Shown: piece after piece, positions 8,933-17,433 of the stretch
Numbering within the stretch: the stretch's first letter is position 1
How the letters are laid out: each line of letters opens with the position of its first letter
NCBI RefSeq assembly: GCF_003268655.1
Contig: NZ_CP029642.1
Location: 558,001 to 622,000, forward strand
Direction: 5' to 3'
DNA length: 64,000 nt
Source of the DNA: Arthrobacter dokdonellae
GTDB taxonomy: Bacteria > Actinomycetota > Actinomycetes > Actinomycetales > Micrococcaceae
Position numbers and translations under genes: made by a program
Notes under the pieces: generated by a model
The model's database searches: none
What the model was told of the DNA's origin: nothing
The model's input: only the letters and a program-made list of their open reading frames with translations

Positions 8933-10300
8933 TCAGTCACCGGCGTCGACCATTTCCACCGCGGAGGGTTCCGGCGTGATCCGTCGCGCGCGCACGCCCA
9001 GCACCACCACGGGCACCAGCACGGCCAAGGCCACCATGTTGACCCAGAAGAAGCCGCCGGCGGCAAGCACCGGTCCTGCCACGGCCGCCATGCCGGCGGC
9101 GCCAAAGTTCATCATCATGTCGTTGGCGCCCTGCAGCGGCACCCGGATGTCCTCCGGCACGGACGCATTCAGCAGCGAAGAGCCCCCGATCAGGCAGGCG
9201 GACCAGCCGAGCCCCAGCGTGGTGAGCGCGATGGACATGAACACCGGGTCGCTGCTGTCAGCGACGGCCGCGCCCAGCCCGATCGCCGCCAGGAAAATGC
9301 CACATCCCAGTCCGACCACGCGCCCGGCGCCAAGCCGGTCCACGAGCCAGCCAAACACGGGGCTCGCCGCGTACATGCCCAGAATGTGGAGGCTGATGAC
9401 AATTCCGATGATCTCCAGCGAGTGGCCGTGAGCGTCCATCGCGACGGGCGTCATGACCATCACGCCGACCATGATCATGTGCCCGCCCGTCACCGACGCC
9501 AAGGCAAAAAGGGCCCGCGGGTTGTGGGAGGCCAGGCGCAGGGCCGCCCACGTGCCGTGCTTCCTGGAACTCCCGCCCCGCCCGGGCCGGACGACGGCGG
9601 GGGCCGGCTTTCCGGCGTCGTGCCCCTTGGGAGCGTCGTGCGCCGTGGGAGCGCGGTCCGGCGTGGGGACGGCGCCGGGCTGTGCCTCGGTCGGGTGCGG
9701 CGTACCCAGGTAGAAGGTGGCGATGACCAGCGCGGCCGTCACGAACGCGACCAGCGAAAACAGAAAGGGGCCGGACAGGGGAACCGCGCCAAGGCGGATG
9801 CCCATCTGGCGGCCGGGCTCGGACAGGTTGGGGCCGGCCACCGAGCCCACCGTCGTGGCCCAGATGACGATCGCCATGGCCCGGCCGGCGTTTTCGGGAG
9901 GGGCGCCGTCGACGGCGGCATACCGGGCCTGCAGGCCGGAGGCGCTGGCCGCCCCGAAGAACAGCATGCCCACGGCCATCAGCCAAAACTGGCCCAGCGC
10001 GGCGGCAGTGAAGACCAGGGCGGCTCCGGCGGCGCCCAGGGCAAATCCCGTGCTCAACGCCCAGCGGCGGCCCGCACGCACGGCAAGGTTGGCCAGCGGC
10101 ACCGCCACCAGCCCGGCACCCAAGGTGGAGGCGGTCTGCACAAAGCCGGACGCCGCCGTCGTGCCGGCCAGTTGTGCGGCAAGGATCCCGCCCACGGAGA
10201 TGCCGGAGGCCACGCCAACGCCGGACAGGAGCTGGCCGGCGACAAGGACCCGCTGGTTGCGGCGGCCGGCGCGGGAACGGGCCGTGCTGGAAACGGTCAT
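8933..10300 (-). CDS. MFS transporter
   Basis: 455 residues with about twelve hydrophobic segments in two halves, separated by a hydrophilic Pro/Arg/Lys-rich loop around residues 205-250. Inter-helix basic motifs such as NLAVRAGRRWAL (after TM2) and GWLVDRLGAGR (after TM8) fit the major facilitator superfamily. It is an inner-membrane secondary transporter, probably an exporter; the substrate cannot be told from sequence. It is divergent from the aminotransferase gene, with 105 bases between the two starts. Confidence 0.82.
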   Translation of the reverse strand: MTVSSTARSRAGRRNQRVLVAGQLLSGVGVASGISVGGILAAQLAGTTAASGFVQTASTLGAGLVAVPLANLAVRAGRRWALSTGFALGAAGAALVFTAAALGQFWLMAVGMLFFGAASASGLQARYAAVDGAPPENAGRAMAIVIWATTVGSVAGPNLSEPGRQMGIRLGAVPLSGPFLFSLVAFVTAALVIATFYLGTPHPTEAQPGAVPTPDRAPTAHDAPKGHDAGKPAPAVVRPGRGGSSRKHGTWAALRLASHNPRALFALASVTGGHMIMVGVMVMTPVAMDAHGHSLEIIGIVISLHILGMYAASPVFGWLVDRLGAGRVVGLGCGIFLAAIGLGAAVADSSDPVFMSIALTTLGLGWSACLIGGSSLLNASVPEDIRVPLQGANDMMMNFGAAGMAAVAGPVLAAGGFFWVNMVALAVLVPVVVLGVRARRITPEPSAVEMVDAGD

Positions 10301-10405
10301 GGGTGGATTCTAGCGGCGAAGGGACCGGCGGGCCGGGTGACGGCATGTCGGGTGCTGTGGGAAGATTCGGTGGACCGCACATCTTCCACGGCACCAGGGG
10401 CAATC

Positions 10406-11585
10406 ATGAGGGAAACTCCGGCCCAGGCAGCGGTTGCCGCACGGCTTGACGCCATCACGGCGGAGCAGCTGCGGGCCGTCGGCAGCCTGAAGTGGACGGG
10501 GGTCGCCCCGCTTCTGCCGGCGTGGGTGGCGGAGATGGACTTTGGTCTGGCGCCCCCCCATCGCGAAGGCGGTGCAGGACGCCGTGGCACAGGGGCTCAC
10601 CGGCTACCTGCCGGGCGGGCTGGTGGACGCGATGGGAGCGGCCTGCGGCGATTTTCTGCTGGCCCGCCACGGCTGGGACGTGCCCGCGGACTGGATCCGT
10701 CCCGCGTCCGACGTCCTGGCGGTCCTGGAGAGCACCATCAAGTACTTCAGCGCCCCCGGTGCCAGGATTGTGGTGCCCACTCCCGCGTACATGCCGTTTC
10801 TGAAGCTGCCCGACAGCCTTGGCCGGCAACTGGTGGAGGTGCCGCTGCTACGCACCGAATCGTCGTGGGAACTGGACTATGCGGCCCTCGACACGGCGCT
10901 CGCCGGGGGCGGCCTGTTGGTGCTCTGCAACCCCCACAATCCGCTGGGCAAGGTATACAGCAGGGATGAGCTGCTCCGCATTTCACAGATCGTGGCTGCC
11001 CGCGGTGCGCGCGTGTTCTCCGATGAAATCCATGCTCCGCTGGTGTACGACGGCGGCACCCATGTCCCGTACGCATCGACCGGTTCCGCTGCGGCCGGGC
11101 ACACGGTGACGGGCACCTCTGCGTCGAAGGCGTGGAACCTGGCCGGGCTGAAGGCCGCGCAAATGATCTTTTCCAATGCCGCGGACCGCGGGAAGTGGTC
11201 CGAGGTGGGCGACTTTGCGGAACACGGCGCCAGCACCCCGGGCGTGGTGGCAAACATCGCCGCGTACCGCGACGGCGGGCCGTGGCTGGGCGATGTCCTG
11301 GACTATCTTGACGGGAACCGGCAGTTGCTGGGCGAACTTTTGGGCGAACATTTGCCGGGTGCGGGCTGGCTGCGGCCCGCCGGGACGTACCTGGCATTCG
11401 TCGACTGCTCGCAACTGGGAATCGCAGGGTCCCCGGCTGACTTCTTTCGGGAGCACGCAGGGGTGGCGCTGGTGGACGGCGCCGAATGCGGGGGCGCCGG
11501 CCGCGGCTGGGTGCGGTTGAACTTTGCCCTCCCCCGTCCCGTCCTGCGGAGGATCGTGGCGCAGATGGGTGCCGCGCTGCGCTAA
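10406..11585 (+). pseudogene. PLP-dependent MalY/PatB-type aminotransferase (C-S lyase), frameshifted
   Basis: The start is ATG at 10406 (MRETPAQAAVAARLDAI), and the family motif AVGSLKWT...LPAWVAEMDFGLAPP follows in that frame. At a run of seven C at 10552-10558 the frame must shift by one base to continue into IAKAVQDAVAQGLTGYLPGG and the rest of the enzyme in the next frame. Downstream motifs are intact: CNPHNPLGKVY, FSDEIHAPLVYDG and the PLP-lysine segment TGTSASKAWNLAGLK. Joined, the protein is about 392 residues, normal for MalY/PatB cystathionine beta-lyase-like enzymes. Either a homopolymer sequencing error or a true recent frameshift; only the 3' frame from 10542 is a long single open frame. 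Confidence 0.8.
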
Positions 11586-11589
11586 AGCG

Positions 11590-11635
11590 CCGGACGCCGG
11601 CGGGCCCCAGGCGGCTCCCGCCGGACGCCGGCGGG
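11590..11635. terminator. Repeated GC-rich hairpin between convergent genes
   Basis: A 15-base sequence (CCGGACGCCGGCGGG) occurs at 11590-11604 and again at 11621-11635. The second copy completes a perfect 8-bp stem (CCCGCCGG, loop acg, CCGGCGGG, 11617-11635). It sits between the aminotransferase and lysG stop codons and probably ends transcription in both directions. There is no T-tract. Confidence 0.55.
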
Positions 11636-12523
11636 CTACGAAAGGGCGGCAGTCGCCGTCGTCCTGACGGCCGCGGTCAGGAGGTCAAGGGCCGCCGACT
11701 GGATTTTCCAGCGCTGCCAGTACAGCGGGACGCCGGTGATGCGGCCGGGCACCAGTTCCACGAGGCTGGCATCCCGCAGCCCCTGGGCGCAGTGTGCCTC
11801 AGGCATGAGGCCCCAGCCCAGCCCCGCGCGGACGGCGGCGGCGAATTGCACGGTGTCCGGGATAAAGTGCTGCGGGCCGGCGGGGCTGCCGCCCGTCACG
11901 GCGGCCAGGAAGTTCGACTGCAGAGTGTCGCTGCGGTCGAACTGGAGGGTGGGCGCGTCGGCAAAGCGCCCCGCACCGAAGCCGCCCGGGAACCACCGCC
12001 GCATGAACGCGGACGACGCCACGGCACGGTAGCGCAGCGAGCCAAGAGGGGCGACGGAGCAGCCCTGGACGGCGTCGGGCGCGGCTGTCACGGCCGCCAT
12101 GACCTCCCCGGAGCGCAGCAGGCCGGCGGAATGCTGCTCGTCTTCCCGCAGGACCTCGAAGGTCAATCCCGAGCCGGCCGGCACCGCGGCCAGCGCGTCC
12201 ACAAACCACGTGGCGAGCGAGTCGGCATTGACCGCCACCGGGATGGGCACCGGTGCGGTACCGGCAACTCCGAGCTCCGCCGCGGCGTCGGCCTCCAGCT
12301 GGCGCAGCTGCCGGGCGAGCTTGAGCACCACTTCGCCCGGCGCGGTGGCCCGGATGGGGGTGGTGCGCTGGAGCAGCACCTGGCCGGCTGCCTGTTCCAT
12401 GGCCTTGATCCGCTGCGAGACCGCCGAGGCGCTGACGTGCAGCGCCCTGGCGGCGGCGTCAAAGGTGCCGTGTTCCAGCACGGCCAGAAACGTGCGCAGC
12501 TGCTCCGTCTGGAAGTTCAACAT
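11636..12523 (-). CDS. lysG: LysG/ArgP-family LysR-type regulator
   Basis: 295 residues. The N-terminal winged HTH is clear: FLAVLEHGTFDAAARALHVS then ASAVSQRIKAMEQAAGQVLL, followed by an effector-binding domain (about 90-290). In the LysG/ArgP family this protein senses intracellular lysine, arginine or histidine and activates the divergently encoded LysE exporter. That arrangement is exactly what is seen here: the two starts are 69 bases apart with a LysR-type half-site pair between them. Confidence 0.92.
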   Translation of the reverse strand: MLNFQTEQLRTFLAVLEHGTFDAAARALHVSASAVSQRIKAMEQAAGQVLLQRTTPIRATAPGEVVLKLARQLRQLEADAAAELGVAGTAPVPIPVAVNADSLATWFVDALAAVPAGSGLTFEVLREDEQHSAGLLRSGEVMAAVTAAPDAVQGCSVAPLGSLRYRAVASSAFMRRWFPGGFGAGRFADAPTLQFDRSDTLQSNFLAAVTGGSPAGPQHFIPDTVQFAAAVRAGLGWGLMPEAHCAQGLRDASLVELVPGRITGVPLYWQRWKIQSAALDLLTAAVRTTATAALS

Positions 12524-12531
12524 TAGCTTTC

Positions 12532-12546
12532 CTTATGTATCGTAAG
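12532..12546. promoter_or_regulatory. LysG-type operator (T-N11-A inverted repeat)
   Basis: CTTATGTATCGTAAG contains CTTA/TAAG arms with a T-N11-A core, in the AT-rich 69-base gap between lysG and lysE. LysR-type regulators usually bind this kind of site next to their own divergent promoter. Inferred from position and symmetry. Confidence 0.5.
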
Positions 12547-12592
12547 AATAATTAGCTGTACTGCATCCTGCCAGCCTAGTAGCTTCAAGGAT

Positions 12593-13213
12593 GTGACTCC
12601 ACTGGACATCCTTTCCTCCGCAGGCACCGGCCTGGGCGCCGGGCTGGCCCTGATCATCGCGATCGGTGCCCAGAACGCCTTTGTGCTGCGCCAGGGCCTG
12701 CGCGGCGAGCATGTGGGGCTGGTGGTCCTGGTGTGCATGCTCAGCGACGTCGTGCTCATTGCGGCCGGGATCTTCGGCATCGGCGAGGTGGTGCGCGCGG
12801 TGCCGGCCGTGGTGGTGGTCATCCGGCTGGCCGGGGCGGCCTTCCTCTTGGCCTACGGCGTCCTCGCCGCCAAGCGGGCGCTCCGGCCGGGCACGCTGAC
12901 GGTCTCGGGGCAGCAGGGAGCGCTGGGCCGCCGGGCGGTGCTCGGGACGGTGCTGGCGTTGACGTGGTTGAACCCGCACGTCTACCTGGACACCGTGCTG
13001 CTGCTGGGCACGCTGGCCAACCAGCACGGCGGGCTGCGGTGGTGGTTCGGTGCCGGCGCGGCGCTGGGCAGCGTGCTGTGGTTCAGCGCGCTCGGCTTTG
13101 GCGCCCGGCTGTTGCGGCCCGTCTTTGCCAGGCCGGTTTCGTGGCGTGTGCTCGACGGCGCCATCGCGCTCGTCATGGTGTTCCTGGCAGCGCGGATGGC
13201 GTTCGGATTCTAG
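12593..13213 (+). CDS. lysE: LysE/ArgO-family amino acid exporter
   Basis: 206 residues with five to six membrane helices. The N-terminal AIGAQNAFVLRQGLRGEHVG motif is the LysE/ArgO signature, and TWLNPHVYLDTVLLLG is the conserved mid-protein motif. It exports basic amino acids from the cytoplasm. The start is GTG at 12593; an ATG two bases earlier is followed at once by a stop. Control by the adjacent LysG is expected. Confidence 0.92.
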   Translation: MTPLDILSSAGTGLGAGLALIIAIGAQNAFVLRQGLRGEHVGLVVLVCMLSDVVLIAAGIFGIGEVVRAVPAVVVVIRLAGAAFLLAYGVLAAKRALRPGTLTVSGQQGALGRRAVLGTVLALTWLNPHVYLDTVLLLGTLANQHGGLRWWFGAGAALGSVLWFSALGFGARLLRPVFARPVSWRVLDGAIALVMVFLAARMAFGF

Positions 13214-13237
13214 CTGCCGGGTGCCAGCGGTCGGGTT

Positions 13238-13645
13238 CTAGATGAAGTCCATCTCCACCTGCAGGAAGGCCTCGGCCGAGGCGACGGCGGCGGCAAAGGC
13301 CTCGTCCTCGGTGGGCGATTTCTGCGGCGTGCGGGTGAACCACTCGTGGTTGTCCATGTGGACCTTGGTGAAGCCGCCTCCGGGAGGGGCGTAGAAGACG
13401 GCAAAGCGCTGCACAGGCCATTCCGGGCCGGTTTCAATCGCCACCAAAAGCGCCGCCCCGAGGGCCGGGTTGTACCACTGGGCGATGGGCCTGCGGCGGT
13501 CGCTGTCGAAGAGTCCGGAGGCATAGCGCGAGGCCGGTTGGGGTCCGATTTGGGAGCACAGCCGGTCCCACCACAACGGCAGAATCTCGCTGTCATGGCG
13601 GATCCACAGTGCCGGGGTGACCGGCTGCTCACCGCTGGGGGCCAT
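13238..13645 (-). CDS. Conserved hypothetical protein
   Basis: 135 residues, not recognised. It is soluble, with tryptophan-rich stretches (LPLWWDRLC, AQWYNPALG, EWPVQRFAVFYAP) and an acidic, Ala-rich C-terminal helix (TEDEAFAAAVASAEAFLQ). There is no signal peptide and no membrane segment. It is convergent with lysE with 25 bases between the stops. ATG at 13645. The reading frame has actinobacterial third-position GC bias, so it is probably real. Confidence 0.6.
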   Translation of the reverse strand: MAPSGEQPVTPALWIRHDSEILPLWWDRLCSQIGPQPASRYASGLFDSDRRRPIAQWYNPALGAALLVAIETGPEWPVQRFAVFYAPPGGGFTKVHMDNHEWFTRTPQKSPTEDEAFAAAVASAEAFLQVEMDFI

Positions 13646-13686
13646 GGCTTAATTTTAGCCATTCCGGGAGCAGTTTCCAGTGGCCG

Positions 13687-14802
13687 CTATTCGCAGCCGA
13701 TCCCGTCGCCGTCGCGGTCAAACTTGGACTGGAAGCCCGGATCACCGGCGCGTATGGGGGCCGCCCCGGCTGCCCGGACGGCGGCGCAGTTCTGGTAGAA
13801 GACGTTCGACGGCGGCTGGACCAACGGGACCGGCGCGGGCTTTGGCGCGGGCGCGGGCTTTGGCGCGGGCGCGGGGGCGGGCGCCACCACGGGCGGCTTG
13901 GCGGCGGCCGTGGGGGCGGCCGGCACCCGGGCACCGGCACAGCCGCCCAGGATCCGCGCCATGGCGTCGTGCTCGGCCTGCGTGACCCACAGCCTGTACG
14001 CGGACTTGACCGAAATCTGCCGCGCCACGTACGCGCAGCGGTAGCCCTTGTTCGGCGGCAGCCAGGTGGCGGCGTCGCCGTCGCCCTTTTGCTGGTTGGT
14101 GCGCCCGTCCACGGCCAGCAGGTTCAGCGGGTCGTTGGCGAACGCGGTGCGTTCCTGCACGGACAGCTGCTGGGCGCCCTTCTGCCAGGCATCGCTGAGC
14201 GCCACCACGTGGTCGATCTGCACCACGGCGCTGTTCGGTCCGCGCACAAAGTCGATCACGGTGGACGTGTAGGGGTCCGCCAGCACGCCGGTGAGCACCA
14301 CGCAATTCCGGGTCCCGGGCTTGAACGTCCTGGCTGTCAGGTCGCGGTTAAGGATGTCGTTGCGGGTGTCGCAGCCGTTCCTGTCCACGTCCGCCCAGGC
14401 CTGGCCGAATTCCGCCCGGCTGTACCCGGTCTTTGGCGCACGGCCCTTGACGGGGAGCCCCGCAAGGATGTCCAGGGCCTTGGCCGCGAAGGCCGGCTGG
14501 GCGTTGCCGGCGGGCGCGGCCGCCGGTTTCGGGGCCGGGGACAGTGAGGAGGCAGGGGCCGGTGGGGAGGCCTGCGCCCGGGTGGTGGCCGCCGGTGCCG
14601 TGGTGGGGACCGCCGTCGTGCCTTCAGGTCTGCCTGGGGAGCTGGGGGAGGACGCCGGCACGGACGACGCCGGTGCCGCCTGGGGTGCCGGAGCGCCGCC
14701 ACACGCGGTTGCCACCAGGAGGACGGAGGCGAGCACCGAAATTCTGATGAAATCGGTGGCGCGGACGGCGCTCGTGGTGCGGGCCGTGACGTGTTTGTTC
14801 AA
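13687..14802 (-). CDS. Exported DUF1524/HNH nuclease with C-terminal excalibur domain
   Basis: About 371 residues from a TTG start at 14802 (GGAAG nine bases upstream). The N-terminus is a signal peptide ending in LLVATACGG, a probable lipoprotein cysteine. A Pro/Ala/Ser/Thr-rich spacer follows, then a DUF1524-type HNH domain (IDHVVALSDAWQKGA near 195, ANDPLNLLAV, NQQKGDGDAATWLPP). After a PAPKPA-repeat linker comes an excalibur calcium-binding domain at the end (NCAAVRAAGAAPIRAGDPGF, DRDGDGIGCE). Likely an extracellular or cell-surface nuclease. An ATG at 14895 is possible but would lack the signal-peptide geometry. Confidence 0.85.
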   Translation of the reverse strand: MNKHVTARTTSAVRATDFIRISVLASVLLVATACGGAPAPQAAPASSVPASSPSSPGRPEGTTAVPTTAPAATTRAQASPPAPASSLSPAPKPAAAPAGNAQPAFAAKALDILAGLPVKGRAPKTGYSRAEFGQAWADVDRNGCDTRNDILNRDLTARTFKPGTRNCVVLTGVLADPYTSTVIDFVRGPNSAVVQIDHVVALSDAWQKGAQQLSVQERTAFANDPLNLLAVDGRTNQQKGDGDAATWLPPNKGYRCAYVARQISVKSAYRLWVTQAEHDAMARILGGCAGARVPAAPTAAAKPPVVAPAPAPAPKPAPAPKPAPVPLVQPPSNVFYQNCAAVRAAGAAPIRAGDPGFQSKFDRDGDGIGCE

Positions 14803-14851
14803 TGTAAAGGCTTCCAGGGGTCGTTCAGTGGTGGATAAGCAGGGGCCGGTG

Positions 14852-15994
14852 TTAAACCCGCGGTCCGAGGGACCCCGCAATGAGGCCGGCGACAATCAAC
14901 AAGATGATCACTGCGACGATTCCCGCCGCGCCGATCCTCCAGATTAGCCGATTCTCGCCGCCGGGCGCCTTGAAGAATGTGAGGAGTGCGGCGATGACCA
15001 GGCCGAAAAGGATGGGAATGAATGCCAGCGTTCGCTGGTCGGTCGTCAGCGGCATGATCAGATCGGCGCCGTACACTGCCAGAACCAGTGCGGGCACGCC
15101 GAGCGCAAACGAGATGACGGCGACGAGCAGTTTGAACCTGCTTTGGGAGTCCGCTTCACGCGAACTTGAAACGCTGGCTGCCGACGACAGCAGGTCCCTG
15201 ATGGACGACGACTCGGCCTCGAGCTGCCTGCGGAGTTCCACGCACTGGCGCATCCCGGCATCGTGCAAACGCATCCACGTCCTAGTGTCGGCGCCGGCCG
15301 GGGGTGCCGGATTGATGATGGCAGGCTCCTGCAGGCGGCGGTAGGCATGGTAGGCCTCAGAATCGGTGACGTGCACCCAGAGTCCCTCCCTGATGCATTC
15401 GCGCGCTTGGTCGGAGGCGCGGCTGCAAACAATATTCAGCTGCAGGAGGCTTTCCACCACTGACGTGTGGTCGATTGCGGACGACTTAGATGAACTGCTC
15501 GCAACCAGCTGCATTTCGACCTCGTACCGAATCTCTCGAAGGTCAGCGACCGCGTTTCGCGATGTCTCGGCAATTCCTTTTGCGATCTGCGCGGCACGGT
15601 GGTGGTGGTCGAATTCACCGTCGGAAGCGCCATGAATGCTAAATTTCTTCAGAGCGGCATCCAAGGCAACTTTCGCGTGAGGGTCCGACTCCTGGGCGTG
15701 GCGATCCACCGCCGCGAAGTGGTGTTCGCCGTCGCGTTCGATCCAAAGGGCCGCAACGGCTGCCTTCAGTCCAACTTCGCCACTGCCTGCGTCAACCAGA
15801 ATTTGCATGTTTCCCACAGCGATTGCCTGGCGCCCGTCCGGGGTCGCGCAAACCATAAGCAAGGGTGCGACTCGGACGCCGTTGCGCCCAGCTGACTGGC
15901 TTTGACCGGCGAGGTCGGCAAGCGCGACCAGTGAGGGGCGGGATTTGTCTGCGCTCCATGAAACTACAGCCGCATCGGCCGCTTCGGGTGTCAT
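14852..15994 (-). CDS. Unknown protein with C-terminal membrane helices
   Basis: 380 residues, not recognised. A soluble N-terminal part (about 1-285) with His-rich DGEFDHHHRAAQ and a Ser-rich helical stretch is followed by three hydrophobic segments (about 290-312, 325-343, 355-376), so it is probably anchored by its C-terminus with a cytoplasmic sensor or enzymatic part. G+C by hand count over 15481-15660 is 98/180 (54%), clearly lower than its neighbours, which suggests horizontal acquisition. It follows telA by 70 bases on the same strand. Confidence 0.65.
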   Translation of the reverse strand: MTPEAADAAVVSWSADKSRPSLVALADLAGQSQSAGRNGVRVAPLLMVCATPDGRQAIAVGNMQILVDAGSGEVGLKAAVAALWIERDGEHHFAAVDRHAQESDPHAKVALDAALKKFSIHGASDGEFDHHHRAAQIAKGIAETSRNAVADLREIRYEVEMQLVASSSSKSSAIDHTSVVESLLQLNIVCSRASDQARECIREGLWVHVTDSEAYHAYRRLQEPAIINPAPPAGADTRTWMRLHDAGMRQCVELRRQLEAESSSIRDLLSSAASVSSSREADSQSRFKLLVAVISFALGVPALVLAVYGADLIMPLTTDQRTLAFIPILFGLVIAALLTFFKAPGGENRLIWRIGAAGIVAVIILLIVAGLIAGSLGPRV

Positions 15995-16064
15995 TTCGTC
16001 ATTGAAGCACAGTCACGTGTCCCACCTTGAATTGAGTCAGTCAGGGCGGCCGTCGGGACCGGCG

Positions 16065-17261
16065 TTATTGCTCGTCGCCCTGAGACTTGCGCGAACGGTC
16101 CAGGTACGGCTTGGCCTGTTCCAGCCCGGTCTCCAGTGCGTGGACCGTCCCGTCCATGTTCTTGGCGGCCGTCGCACGGAAGGAGTCGATGGCGTCCATG
16201 GTGGCATAGACGTTGTCGAACGCCTTCTTCAGGGTCTCCACGCTGACGCCCGAACTGGCTGCCTGCTGGTGGATGCGCACCGTCTGGTCCTTGAGCATCT
16301 CGGAGGTCTGCAGGATCATGTTGTTCGTGGTGGTGTTGACGGCGTCGATCTGGTCCAGGACCATCTTCTGGTTTGCCAGCGCCTGGGCGACGATGACGGC
16401 GGTCCGCAGGGCCGAGATGGTGGTGGTGCGGGCCCGGTCCACGCCCTTGATCAGTTCCAGGTTGTTTTTTCGGATCAGGTCCATGGCGAGATAGCCCTGG
16501 ACGGAGACGGACAGCTGCGTCAGGATGTCCTGATGGCGCTGACGGATCGGAAACAGCACGTCCGCCTCCAGGGCCTGCGCCTGGTCGTCCTGCCCTGACC
16601 GCCGCAACTTCTCGATCTTGTCCGCGCACGCGGCGTCGAGGGCCTTGGCGTAGACGGCCGTTTCACTCAGGACCTGCATGGTGTCCCATAGCTGCACCTT
16701 TTCATGCGCCAGGTCCGTGTTGTCCGTGCGCAGCTCATTCTGGCCGGCCATGAGCGACTTGATGATGGCGTCCAGCTGGCCCTGGGCCGACTCGTAGCGC
16801 TGAAAGTACTTCGCCATCTTGTTGCCCTTGGGGATCATGCCCAGGATCTTGCGCCCCGTGCTGAGATCGGCGTTGTTCGGGGTCAGCGACTCCACGGTGG
16901 AGCGCAGCTCGCCCAAGGTCTGAGCGACGTGGGCCTGTGCGCTGTTGCCGCTGCGCTTGGCGCTGGAGACGGAAGTGGTGGAGCGCTCCAGCATGCGGCT
17001 GGACGTGTCCGCCGAGGATTTCATGGCCGGCGCTGCCAAGGCGGAAAGCCCCTCCACCCTGCGGCTGAACTCGGGGCTGCGCGCGTCCAGGGCCGCGATG
17101 CCGGAGATGAATTCCTTGGCCTGTTCGTTGATTTCGGCCTGGCGTGCCGCCTCGACGGGGATCATGCCCGGCGCCTGCTCCGGCGTCACAATCTCCGGTG
17201 CTTCAGGCGGCGTCAGGACCAGGGCGTCGTCGGACTCGGGCGGAGTGATCGGAGAAGTCAT
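16065..17261 (-). CDS. telA: TelA-family toxic anion resistance protein
   Basis: 398 residues, almost entirely helical, with the TelA/YceH family core: KILGMIPKGNKMAKYFQRYE near 135, then KSLMAGQNELRTDN, DKIEKLRR, RQRHQDILTQLSVSVQGYLA and ALRTAVIVAQALANQKMVLD. The family is linked to tellurite and envelope-stress resistance; the mechanism is unknown. I chose the ATG at 17261 (MTSPITPPESDD); an in-frame ATG at 17318 with GGAG four bases upstream is an alternative. Divergent from the deaminase gene. Confidence 0.88.
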   Translation of the reverse strand: MTSPITPPESDDALVLTPPEAPEIVTPEQAPGMIPVEAARQAEINEQAKEFISGIAALDARSPEFSRRVEGLSALAAPAMKSSADTSSRMLERSTTSVSSAKRSGNSAQAHVAQTLGELRSTVESLTPNNADLSTGRKILGMIPKGNKMAKYFQRYESAQGQLDAIIKSLMAGQNELRTDNTDLAHEKVQLWDTMQVLSETAVYAKALDAACADKIEKLRRSGQDDQAQALEADVLFPIRQRHQDILTQLSVSVQGYLAMDLIRKNNLELIKGVDRARTTTISALRTAVIVAQALANQKMVLDQIDAVNTTTNNMILQTSEMLKDQTVRIHQQAASSGVSVETLKKAFDNVYATMDAIDSFRATAAKNMDGTVHALETGLEQAKPYLDRSRKSQGDEQ

Positions 17262-17433
17262 TGACGTGAACCAGTTTCCTTGAGCTCGAAAGGTTTCCAA
17301 AGGGCTGCTATATGCCATGTTGCTCCACGCGGCGTCATTTGTCGCGTTTCGAACCGCCTTCGGCGCAAATGGGTGACCACATGGGGGTGCCGATGCGGCG
17401 TCAGGGGAGGGGCGCCGTCGTAGACTGGCGGTC

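Noticed and set aside
8711-10969. 752-codon plus-strand open frame
   Set aside because: Antisense to the MFS gene for most of its length. Only its stretch from 10406 to about 10558 is real coding (the N-terminus of the frameshifted aminotransferase).
13820-13890. Tandem GCGCGGGCTTTGGCGCGG-like repeat
   Set aside because: It encodes the PAPKPA linker of the excalibur nuclease, a common low-complexity linker, rather than an independent repeat element.
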